Part shown: piece after piece, positions 47,301 through 57,266 of the stretch
How positions within the stretch are numbered: the first letter of the stretch is position 1
Layout: the number at the start of each line of letters is the position of its first letter
From: Blastomyces gilchristii SLH14081
Taxonomy: Eukaryota > Ascomycota > Eurotiomycetes > Onygenales > Ajellomycetaceae
Length of the DNA stretch: 64,000 nt
Reading direction: 5' to 3'
Assembly (NCBI RefSeq): GCF_000003855.2
Contig: NW_003101667.1
Coordinates: 928,479 to 992,478, forward strand
Notes under the pieces: generated by a model
The model's input: only the letters and a program-made list of their open reading frames with translations
The model's database searches: none
Told to the model about the DNA's origin: nothing
Program-made: the position numbers and the translations under genes

Positions 47301-49215
47301 AAGAAACTGAGTTCTGCTGAATGCAATTACAAGATCTATAATAAGAAACTTCTCACAATTATACACTGTCTAGAAGAATGAGACTCTGAACTCTGAAGTA
47401 TCTTCAAATTTGAGATAATCACAGATTATAAGAATCTCAAGCATTTTATAATCATCTGTAAGCTTACTGAATATCAGATGTAATGATCTGAGCTATTAAG
47501 TCATTTTCATTTCACTATACACTATCACCTCAGCAGTCAGAACTCAATGACAGATACTCTCTCATGACAAGAGCAAGATATACCTTCTGATATAACAGAC
47601 ACCTGTTGAATGAATCAGAAACACTGACTCTTAGATCTGAAGATATTAGTTAATCAAGATAAAACAACTCATGACATTATACATACTTCTTCAATTAGAA
47701 CATCTCCTCTCTGAACTGTTATCAACACTGATATCAATATCTCAACTTCTCTCACACTGAATAAACTGTGATATATAACAGTCTGAGCTGATGAACTTCT
47801 TCAGATTCTCACTGAAGCAGTACAATAAGAAGTATCTTGATTTTCTTCAGAACTATGTATAAAGACTGACATCTGAGAATGTTCAATTGATAGTAATAAT
47901 ACTCTATGATTTCATGAATGACATTGAGTCTCTCAGTCTGAACCTCTACACACTCAGATAATGCAAGAGATGCATGATTCATGTATAACTGATTATTCAG
48001 GTTGTGAATAACTGTATCAAATGATCTCTTGAGAATTCTACTGATCTGAGATATTAAACAGTATCAGATGCTTTATCTGAAACTGCAATCATTATTTCTC
48101 TATCACTTCATGAAAGAATCATAGAAAAGGCCTGCTGAAATCACTCAATGTCTCTGATAGAATCTGATAAGATGTGACAATTGACTTCACAGTTGATCTC
48201 TCTGAGAGTAAGAGTTGTAGAAATGTTCTGATCATTGTGAACTGATTAAGTAAAGATATAATACTAGAATCTTATAATAAGATGAATACTGAATAAGTTA
48301 CTGAAGCATTTCTACAGAGTCTGTTCTATTAAATGTATGAATTACTGAGATCTATAGTATTAAATCAGAGCTGTCAATTCATAAGTACTCTCTGAATAAG
48401 AATCTGTCAAGTTCTTAAGATTACATATCATTTGTTAACTGTCTATCACTCTGAGACTGATGATGCATCAGAATAAACAATTCAGATTATAAAGAATTAT
48501 CTTTATAAGTTCTGTAATCACTTATAAGATGATTAGTATGATCTTCTTCTACACACAGAGATTACTATCAATGATTGAGATGCTATCTCAACAGGTGTAA
48601 GTCTGTTCTTTCTTACACATAATTATCACATAAAAGTGTTGAATCTTCTAGAGATCACACAGTTTATATCAAATCTCTGCAGTCTGATTCAGATCACTGA
48701 TAACATAGTAACAAAACTCTGAGACACTTATGACTGAGCAGAAGCCTTCATGACAAGCACTAAACAAGATTAAGAGAACTGAATTAATGTTCACTGAGAT
48801 TTCACTGAGCAATATAAGATAGAAGATCTGATATGATTGAATCTTAAGAATATATAGATCACACACTCATCTTGTACACTGAATTACTACTATATAAAGT
48901 ATAAAGTGATAGAAGTTCTAGACAGTTATAACTACTGTCTTAACACATTATCAGAGATTCATAATGTCTTTTATATGAGCTTGTTTCATCACACTGTCAC
49001 TGATCTGTTCTCTTCTCAACTGACTTCTGACTGACAGTCACCAGGAATTATAGAAGAAGATAATGAACTTGAATAAGAGATTGAAGATATTCTTGATAAG
49101 AGATCTCACAGCTGCAGCTGATAATATCTTGTGAAATAAGTCAGCTACAATTGCTTAATCTGAACTCTGAGTTTCACATTATCTGAGATTGCAGCCCTTG
49201 ACTGATGAGAGCTAT
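44400..49215 (+). pseudogene. Gag-pol relic of the outer chromovirus, with chromodomain
   Basis: Conceptual plus-strand reading shows gag (about 44,400-45,500, e.g. KTLTFELLQILISVDKDQTY), reverse transcriptase (FTKKSGEELQFCVNY, YLDDILIFT near 46,770), RNase H ([20 protein letters not shown]), integrase (about 48,150-48,500) and a C-terminal chromodomain (about 49,070-49,213: EIEDILDKRSH, YLVK, EIAALD). Domain order RT-RH-IN with a terminal chromodomain marks a chromovirus, a group whose chromodomain steers integration to heterochromatin. Stops are frequent and often replace conserved Trp. Not functional. Confidence 0.85.
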
Positions 49216-49567
49216 GTATAACTAAGAAAGAAAGAGAGAACTAATGTAATAAGCTGCATCTGATTAATTATATAAACTATTCTATTACACTTCACAGATT
49301 TCTACCACTCTGATTCTCAGTCACTGATTCTTAGCTGAAAATCTATGAAATTTCTATTCTTTCACTCTGAAGCTTTACTATGTATGAAAACTTCTATTCT
49401 TTCACTCTGAAGTTTCACTGTGTACATCACCATGTATGTGTATAAATATTCACTTCAATTACTGATTCTCACACTTTCTCTTTCTTTCCTTCTTTAATGT
49501 TTTTCACTTTGTTATATAAGACCTATATATTATACTGATCTATTCAGCGTAGACCTCTTACAATTAT

Positions 49568-49888
49568 CAACTGAATCAGTGAATAGAATATGAGATTATG
49601 AATATATATGTAAGTGAGATTGTATTAAATTCATTATCTTGATATTCATTTATTGAATTCTTGCTAATATTGTTCTCTTTTTCTTGCTTTTTTTACAAAT
49701 GTAATGCGTTTTCTGCAAGTCTCTTTTTAAGTAAGCAGTAGTATTATTGATTATCAAGATCTTAAACATATTAATACTGATAGAATAAGACAATTTTAAC
49801 TTCTGATGAATGTATTGAATGAAGCAGTAGTTAAAATAATGATTATATTGACAAGGAATTCTGAATTGGCAGCAATTTTGTGCAAAAT
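49568..49888. other. Copia element interior between gypsy insertion and SINE
   Basis: AT-rich leader-like sequence of the minus-strand copia element, between the end of the gypsy TSD and the SINE target duplication. No ORF of note. Confidence 0.5.
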
Positions 49889-49901
49889 AGGTCTCATAAC
49901 C

Positions 49902-50276
49902 GCCCCGGTGGCCGAATGGTTAATGCGGCCACCCGGTAGCGCCTTGGCGTGGGAAACCAAGGCGCGTGGGTTCGAAACCCGCAGGGGATACATTAAATCC
50001 GGAACTCAAGCACCTCAGGTTTCTAATAAATACAGAGGTGTACAAATCACTCCAATGAATTGCTCTATGTTCCTGGGCTGAGAAGTTATTATCGCATGTA
50101 TCTAATTGTCACTTCTTTGTATTTTCCTATGTTCTTGTTATCTTGGCGTGGTCTCAACACCTGTATTTCCTTCTGTATAATCAACACTTGACCTGTATTT
50201 AACATCACGCAAGGACTCATTATAAGCTTCACTTGCCTATGAGTATAATGAAAGAATAATAATAATAATAATAATA
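49902..50276 (+). mobile_element. tRNA-derived SINE with 13-bp target-site duplication
   Basis: The head has a perfect Pol III A box TGGCCGAATGG (49,909-49,919) and B box GGTTCGAAACC (49,969-49,979). The T-arm stem GTGGG/CCCGC pairs, but the acceptor and anticodon regions do not make a canonical tRNA; instead, strong hairpins form (GGTGGCC/GGCCACC and GCGCCTTGG/CCAAGGCGC at 939-947/957-965 of this kb). A ~290-bp unrelated body follows and the 3' end is an (AAT)n tail (about 50,253-50,276). Flanks are AGGTCTCATAACC (49,889-49,901) and AGATCTCATAACC (50,277-50,289), a 13-bp duplication with one mismatch. A GC-rich, CpG-containing sequence inside the mutated isochore points to a late insertion or escape from mutation. 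Confidence 0.82.
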
Positions 50277-50384
50277 AGATCTCATAACCTGTGAAAGATG
50301 TAAAGCTTATATGATTGAAAGATTGCTAGCTTGTGAAAAGTTATATGGTGAAAGAATTAGTAAGCCAGATCACATGACCTGACA

Positions 50385-50526
50385 GAATGTTGATGTTTAC
50401 TACGTCTATCTCAGTTACGTGCCACTCAACCTGTTTAGTAAGAGCTTGTGTAGCTAGATTACAATACACAACAATATTATTCTTCAAGAGATTATGAGAC
50501 TCTCTATAAGCTACAAAAAACCACAA
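50385..50526 (-). pseudogene. Possible copia RNase H fragment
   Basis: Minus-strand reading shows VAYRESHNLL, YCNLATQALTKQVEWHV and TEIDVV, resembling the end of the Ty1/copia RNase H domain (YCDNQ...ALTKN...HTRTKHIDV). It lies just outside the LTR of the short copia element, so it would belong to a different, older copy. Short and based on pattern only. Confidence 0.4.
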
Positions 50527-51059
50527 GATAATATGCTAACTATGTCTTCACATATCATTACACATGCCTAGATGTTTTTATAATTAATTGAACTCATGAT
50601 GAATCTGAGATCAGGTGAAACTAGACTGATCATGTAACTGTGTCTGAGATTAGAATCAAACTTTACAGTTATCATATTACCTAAAAGCATTACTTCTGAT
50701 CATGATTTATGTTCATCATATTGATCTCAAATTCTGTTATTTCAAATATTAAAGGTCTCAGATTCACTTTTCAAATAAAAATCTAGTCTCAGATAAAGAA
50801 TATGTTTAAATTCTTAGTCACATTTTCATTCTGATCTTATTATTGAAAATGACATTAAATGAGATCATGAAATCATTTCTCACTTACATAATATCATAAC
50901 ATAGTGCTCATTTGTTGAAAATTCAATAGAGAGTATTACTAAATATCATTACTTTTCTGAATACAGATTATAATTAATATTATTTTAATTAAAAAAAAAA
51001 ATGTATAATACAAAAAATAACAAAAAAATAAATAATAAAATAACAAGAAAAAATCACAA

Positions 51060-51092
<33 letters not shown>

Positions 51093-52499
51093 GAAAAAAA
51101 GAAGAGAAAGAAAAAAAGAGAGAGAAAGAAAAAAAGAGACAGAAAGAGAAAGAAAAATAAAAAAAAAAAAGAAAAGAAAAAGAAAAAAACAAAAAATAAA
51201 AATAAAAAAAAATCAAGATCACAGAGTCACAGCACTCTTAAAATACTCACTTCTCAGAGTCTTTGCAATATTTATCATCAACTGTGTATTTCTTACAGTG
51301 AGAATAACACAGCTGTGATGAGTCATTGTCTTAATATCATCTAATAAATAATCAGTATATATCTATATAAATATGAATAATTAGAAAACATACACTTAAA
51401 AAGTGTGATCAGGGTGAACTCTGCTACTACTTGAATGATATCAAGAGTAGAACACTGAAATTGATGATTCTTCTCATCAATTTCACAGACAAGGCATGTG
51501 AAGATGATCTTGAGAAATATAAGATTTTCAGACTTCTGATAGAAACAGATCTCATGAAGAGACTCTATTTTCATCATATCAGAGACTGAGTGTTATTAAA
51601 AAGTGTTACTTTAATACACATGCACTTACTGTGATGATTCACTCTCTATACATGTGACTGAGAGTTGCAGCTTTCTCACACTGCATGGCTCTTCCTGAGA
51701 TGCTGCTGCCAGTTTGCAACTCACACAGTCTCTCAGTTCAGCATGCGCTGTGTATATACAGCCCTGCATGCTGGGGCTGTGTTGGCCATTATGGCCTGAC
51801 GTGGTACTCACTTTTCACAGGCCATGTTTTGTTTGATTGAGAGGGGAGGGAAGGACATGACTGCTGTTTTATTTGAGAGAAAGTGAGTAATTGAATCTGT
51901 AGAAGATAATTTGATTTCTTCTGCATTTGAAATTTAATTAGTCTATACTCTTCAATTTGAGGATTTCTGAGAGTGTTTTAATAGTTTTCATATCAGCTTG
52001 GAATTAGTGATTGATTGAAGAGAAGAAAAGAGAGAAGAAAGAAATGAGAACAACTTATCTTTATAATATGAAAACAGAGAATTGCTGCAATCATTTATTC
52101 TAGTAACAAAGATCTGTTTTCTGCATGTATCTCTGATACAGATTATATGATAACTGCATACAAAGAATATCAACAGTGCATGTATTGAATGAAGATAATA
52201 TTACTATACAACACTGTAGCTGTTTCTGTATATTGCTGAAAGCTGTTAATATTTTCTTTAAGTCTCTTTATATTTGATAAGTCAGTAATATATTTCAATG
52301 CACTCTTTCTTTCATTATCATCATTATTATCATCATCATTATCATCATCATCATTATTATCATCACTATTATTATTATTATTATCATCATTATTATCATC
52401 ATCATTATCATCACTATTATCATTATTATCATATTATTTCTGACTGTCTCTTCTGCCTTCACCTCTCTTCAATGCTCACTGAAATCAATTATGTCATTT
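50527..52499. other. AT-rich interval with A-rich tract and small GC island
   Basis: No gene. An A/AG tract spans about 50,990-51,215 (homopolymer at 51,060-51,086). A modest GC island at about 51,650-51,840 contains GCATGC-rich and CTGTGTATATACAG palindromic sequence. A TCA/TTA microsatellite fills about 52,310-52,437. Confidence 0.5.
52310..52437. repeat. ATC/ATT trinucleotide microsatellite
   Basis: About 128 bp of interrupted TCA and TTA units on the plus strand. Confidence 0.9.
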
Positions 52500-53320
52500 C
52501 TCTTCAAATATTCTGCGGTCCTGCAGACCATCAAGGCGCGTGAGCACTGTCACAGATTGAAGAAAGAGAAGAAGAAGATGTTCAAGTGAGAGAAGACAGA
52601 TTACAAGATATATTATAATACCTTGAAGAGGCTCTGTAAGAGAGTAGAATGATAATGATTTTAAGTAACACTTCTGATAGATTTAGACTGAACTAAGTAT
52701 AGGAATAATACAGATGGCACTGCCTGTGAGAGATTGAAGAAGAAGATAGTGAAGAGTCTTATACAGTAGTGATGAGATCAGAAGAAGTTCTGAGAATGAT
52801 TTAAGACTAAGATGAAGAGAGAGAGAGAGAAGAAGAGTATTACTGCAAATAAGCAGTGATAGAAGAAGATTGAGAGAGTGTTGAAGCAGGAGATAAAGAA
52901 GTCAAAACTGATAAGTTTTTTATTTATTGAGAGATAACAATTTTTAATAACACTTCTGTTCTCTAATTGATTAGCAGAAGCTGGTAGAGAAGAAGGGGAT
53001 TGAGACCTTATTCAGGTCTCAAATGCACTTTATGATTCAGAATATTGAGAAGGCAGTCCTGCTCTCTGAGCATGCCAATCTGCTTACTGCTAAGATGAAA
53101 CCTGAGACAGTAGATCAGGAAATGCGGGATTTTGAGATGCAGATTGACCTGGCTGAGAGGAAGCAGTGAGAACCCTTCTCTGAGAAGGCAGTGAAGAGAG
53201 ATTTTGAGATGATTATCATCTCAGATAAGAAGAAGAAGAAGAAGAAGAAGAATAAGAAGTGAATTATAAAGAATAATAAGAAGAATGAGAAAGAGAAGAA
53301 AGATAATAAGTAGAAAAAGT
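52500..53320 (+). pseudogene. Unidentified coding-like relic, Lys/Glu-rich helices
   Basis: Plus-strand reading has helical charged blocks such as REHCHRLKKEKKKMFK near 52,540 and, after an intron-like stretch (about 52,915-52,975, ending in GATTAG), an open helical piece MIQNIEKAVLLSEHANLLTAK near 53,030 ending in a Lys homopolymer. Composition is less degraded than its surroundings. It may be the C-terminal part of a transposase, but I cannot name the family. Confidence 0.4.
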
Positions 53321-53599
53321 TTTTTTCTTTTTATATTAGTTAGTTGTAAGTTCATAATTATTAATAATTGAAATTAATTTTGAGTTTTTAAAAATTATTA
53401 TACAAGTTGTAATCAAGTCAGAAACAATATATATATATATATATATATTTAACTATCATGATTCACAAATCACTATAATATATAAGTATCAACATTTTTT
53501 CAACATTGATATTCATAATATTAATATATTTTTAATAATATTATCTGATAATGTAATTTAGTAACACTCTCTTTCACAATATTAATATATTTCAAGAAA

Positions 53600-56260
53600 T
53601 ATGACAGAGATTAATCAAGATTGTTTATTTACTTTTATACATCAATGATATTCAATCTGAGTTAGTACTAAAATTATAACTAAGCTAAGAAACAAGATTA
53701 TTTTCTCTTATATTAATTCTTCTTATACACATCAGTGATCAGTTATTGAAAATAAATTATCATCTTTCTCAAATTATTATCATATCTTCTGAATTCACTT
53801 CTTTCACTTCTTTTACTTCTATTGAAGATTCATAAACTCTTTAAGAAATCACTGTGAATTACAAAGTCTATGTTGTTTACAATTTAATACAGAATACTCT
53901 CTTTCAATTATGATGAATGATTACTTCATTCTTCACATCTGATTTCAGGTCATGAAATTTGTGAAAAACTCAACACAAATATCAAGATGAACTATGAAAT
54001 AATTATCAACAGATTGCATTGCAGATTACTGAAGAGTCATCTCTCTGCTACAATCACTGTAACTTCATTCAGAAACATTCATCATAAACTGATTATAACT
54101 CTGAAGAAATTTCCTGACATCTGAAGTCATCAGAATGCAGACAATAAAAGAAAAATAATTAAAAAATTACTACTGAGCTGATAAGTTGCTCTATCAGATA
54201 ATGATTTTTAATAATGCTAACTTTCTAATTTGAAGAAAATTATATGAAAATGACTCTGTACTAGTACTCTGATTTCATAACTCTCATCTGATAACTTCCA
54301 TGAATAATTATTTTGCATGTGTATATCTCTGAATCTTTCTCTTTGATCAATTGAAAACTCTGAATTCTGAACACTTCTTCAAATGCTTAATTCAAATCTT
54401 TATATTTCACATCAATTCTGTCTTCAGTTCAATCTCAAGACATACTATAAAGTCAATATGCAACATCTAGAATCAGAGTTGAAGAATCATTGAAGAGTGT
54501 CTCTCACAGTGAATGCATGAACTAGTATAAATAATCTTGCATTTATAGAAGTTACATGTTATTACATTGATGAGAACTGAACTTACTAAGAGACATTAAT
54601 TGAATTTGAATCATTGATCAGTAGTTATACTGAGGATTATATGACAGAGATATTAATAACTGTGATTAAAAATAACTATTGAGATATTAGTCTCAGTCTT
54701 CTTATAATTACAACTGACAATACTGTGAATAACTACACTATGATAAAGAGTTTGAAGCAAAAATTGACTTTGCATTTATAAAATGATAAATAGAATCATA
54801 TTCTCTGCATTGCTCATGTGATTCAACTTGTGATATAAACACTGATAAAGAATCTTAATATCAAGATGAAGAATAATGAGATGACTGATTCTTGAGATGA
54901 GAATGAGATGAAAGTAATTACTCAAGTAACTTTTACATTCACTTTACAAAAGATAATGTTTTTTGATAACACTTTTTGATATTGCTTTTTGATAACACTT
55001 TTTAATAACACTACTGTTAATTTTGAATAGATTGACTAATAATTTAAATATCATAGATTCAAAACATTGCTAATACAATTTGTATCTCTTCTAAATAATA
55101 ACAATGATTTCATGATATTCAATAAATAAACAAATCAGTCACATCACTGAATATGATACAGAATGTTAAAATATGATAGAGTTCAATATATAAGATAACT
55201 GTTCAGACTCTTCAATTGTGTCAGATAATTGATCATTGAGTGCAACACTCTGATCAGGAAAAGATTCAGATATTGAAACTTTCTGATATAAAGTGAACTC
55301 AGTTGAAATATATAATTGATTTACTGTTTCAGTTTTATAAGACAATAAAGACAGTTTCAATCACTTGTACATCAATGCTGCAGTCAGTCTGGTGAGTGTA
55401 TAACAGTTTATTTACTCATCTTGAGAAACAGTTAAATCACTCAAAAAGAAATTCAGTCTGAGATGATGCTATAGTGCAGGCTATTGTTACTGTAAGAGAT
55501 AAACTGGCATATTACTACAGCAAAATGAAACAATCTTTTACAGAGTACTATACTGTAGTAGCTCTACTAGATCTCTTCTATTAAGTTAATATCTACACTT
55601 CTCAAGATTGAACAGAGAAGAAATGAGACTCATATGTTAAATTAGTCTGAGACTACTACAATATCAACTATCAGAGATTTGAATGAGCAGATGTTCAAGA
55701 TATGAAGACAGTGAAATACAATTCTCTAGTAAGTAACAATCTTTGATAACACTTCATATTATATAGAACTATAATACTAACTTTGAAACAGAACTTATAT
55801 ACATTGATTATAACTGAAAATCAGGCAAAACTACATGCTTGTAAAACTGAATTTAACTGCTATCTTCAAGATGATCTGATAAATTTACATGCTAAATCAA
55901 TTCTAGAGTTATGAAAAATTGTTAAGAGTATATATTCAACTATTACACTGATAATATATAATATTCTGATAATTTCATTGACAGAGGTGAGAATGAAGTG
56001 AAAGTTCAACTCAAGTTGAGATATTTATCACTATCACTGAGAACAATTACAAGGAGAAATAATCAAGAAACTCATGATTGTAAAATATGAAATTATCAGA
56101 CAGTTTAATACCTCTGATCACAGTATATCAGAGAAGTGTAGTTTTCATGAGAAAGTGAAGAATAAACTTGTACAAGAATGTATTTAGTTGTTTCATGAGT
56201 GTTATCAATAATTATTACTAAATTCTGATTATATAAGCAATCACTGAATGAACTGAATGA
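53600..56260 (+). pseudogene. hAT-family transposase relic
   Basis: Near 54,510-54,610 the plus strand reads VNA*TS...FIEVTCYYIDEN*TY, the hAT signature (AWTS...ID..W.L) with both Trp positions changed to stops. Then come ITTDN..NN (about 54,703) and CIAHVIQL (about 54,810), the conserved core of hAT elements, and at 55,510-55,560 KMKQSFTEYY. The C-terminal part near 55,850-56,080 aligns in order with a hATC dimerisation region. Intron-like segments with GTAAGT and TACTAAC remain (55,731-55,800). No terminal inverted repeats or 8-bp duplications could be fixed, so the ends are approximate. Confidence 0.72.
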
Positions 56261-56419
56261 GACTGATTTTGATCTTCAGTCTCAGTCTCATTCTGATTTT
56301 GAAAGAATGATTATCTTTCACAGTTTATTCTGAAAAATTACTCTCATTTCACTGTTCTTGAATTAAATCTGGTCATTTTTCACATCATTTCTCTCAGAAA
56401 TGGTTCATTTTCAGATTTT

Positions 56420-57266
56420 TTTGAGGCTTGGTCCTGATGAGACTCACGTCAAGAAATGTATGAGACCAGACCAAATGAGACTAAATGTGAAATTCATGGT
56501 CCCGGCGGCCAGTCTATTGAGGTATTAAAACTAGATTTAATATATCTCACTGTGCAGGGATCAAAGACTCAGTCAGACCTTGAGGTATACTGATTTTATA
56601 GTTGTTGTGTCTGCTGATTATGTATCAAGTACAGTTGCCGAGGTATCTTTTTGTATTTTTCTGCCGGGGATGGGCCAGATTGGAAGGGGCGGTACAAGGG
56701 TGGGACTTGGTGTTGATGTCTTGGTACACCAAAGACAGAGAGGGTTTTTCGCGGAGGATGCACTTCAGATGTGTCCATTGATTATGTGCTTGATACTATT
56801 GCCGAGGTATCTTTTTGTATTTTTCTGCCGGAGGTGGGCCAGATTGGGAAGGGCGGTACGTGGGTGGGACTTGGCGTTGATGTTTTGGAACATCAAAGAT
56901 AGACAGGGTTTTCGTGGAAGTTGCTTCTCAGATATCTCCACAATTACAGGTCGGGGATCTTCCAAAATCAAGAAGATTGGTGCATATGGCTAGGTCTCTT
57001 CGCCTTACAATTTGTATGGCAATTTGGCCCGGGGTTGTGGTGTGGTAGGGGTGGACGGGGGATAATCCCACACAGGAGTTTCGAACAACGTCTGGTTCAC
57101 GTTTGGCTGGATAACTCCACCACCACACGGGGTATGCGGTCGGCGATGGGGTCAAAATGCTCGTATGATCGAGGGCTTTTCGATGGATCTATCGGCGGGT
57201 TCTTATTCGAAAAATTGAGCGAGTTCGTGGTGGAGCGCTTTGATAGATTGTTACATGATTCTGCTG
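56420..57266. other. GC-normal island with 165-bp tandem duplication
   Basis: A stretch with many CG and GG dinucleotides inside the mutated isochore. Two direct copies with period 165 bp run from 56,615 to about 56,938, sharing GCCGAGGTATCTTTTTGTAT and other blocks. ORFs cross it on both strands (56,580-56,993 plus; 56,596-56,971 minus) but the two repeat copies are read in different frames, arguing against a real coding gene. Its right end grades into the partial gypsy copy. Confidence 0.6.

Larger units (their letters stand above)
35477..49562 (+). mobile_element. Ty3/Gypsy chromovirus relic, 318-bp LTRs, TSD ATTAT
   Basis: LTRs at 35,477-35,794 and 49,245-49,562 are both exactly 318 bp, begin TGT and end CTCTTACA, and are flanked by a perfect ATTAT duplication (35,472-35,476 and 49,563-49,567). 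A purine tract (about 49,224-49,240) precedes the 3' LTR. The 5' LTR holds a late TATATAAG-like box. The body is interrupted at GATA by another gypsy element (36,069-44,367); a related copy at 57.3-59.6 kb has the uninterrupted sequence at that point, proving the insertion. It sits inside the copia element. Confidence 0.88.
33095..50384 (-). mobile_element. Copia-type LTR element with 95-bp LTRs, split by later insertions
   Basis: Equal-length 95-bp repeats at 33,095-33,189 and 50,290-50,384 start TGTCAGG and end CCACA or CACA on the minus strand. Flanks are GAATA (33,090-33,094) and GAATG (50,385-50,389), a 5-bp target duplication with one transition. Directly after the 5' LTR, the minus strand reads GGTTATGAGA (50,289-50,280), matching the initiator-Met anticodon half-tRNA primer site typical of copia elements. 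A purine tract (33,190-33,198 complement, GAGTGGGGG) precedes the 3' LTR. The two LTRs differ at nine positions, all G in the left copy and A in the right. After removing the nested gypsy and SINE, the interior is only about 2.6 kb and shows gag-like sequence but no pol. Confidence 0.75.

Noticed and set aside
49901..49990. A functional tRNA-Ser or tRNA-Pro gene
   Set aside because: A and B boxes are perfect, but the acceptor stem does not pair and the anticodon arm is replaced by a 9-bp hairpin; TSD and (AAT)n tail show it is a SINE.
52310..52437. CRISPR-like array or coding repeat
   Set aside because: It is a simple ATC/ATT microsatellite giving His/Tyr runs; there are no spacers.
56580..56993. 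Protein gene in the GC-normal island
   Set aside because: The two copies of the 165-bp repeat are read in different frames, and no start, splice or domain evidence supports it.
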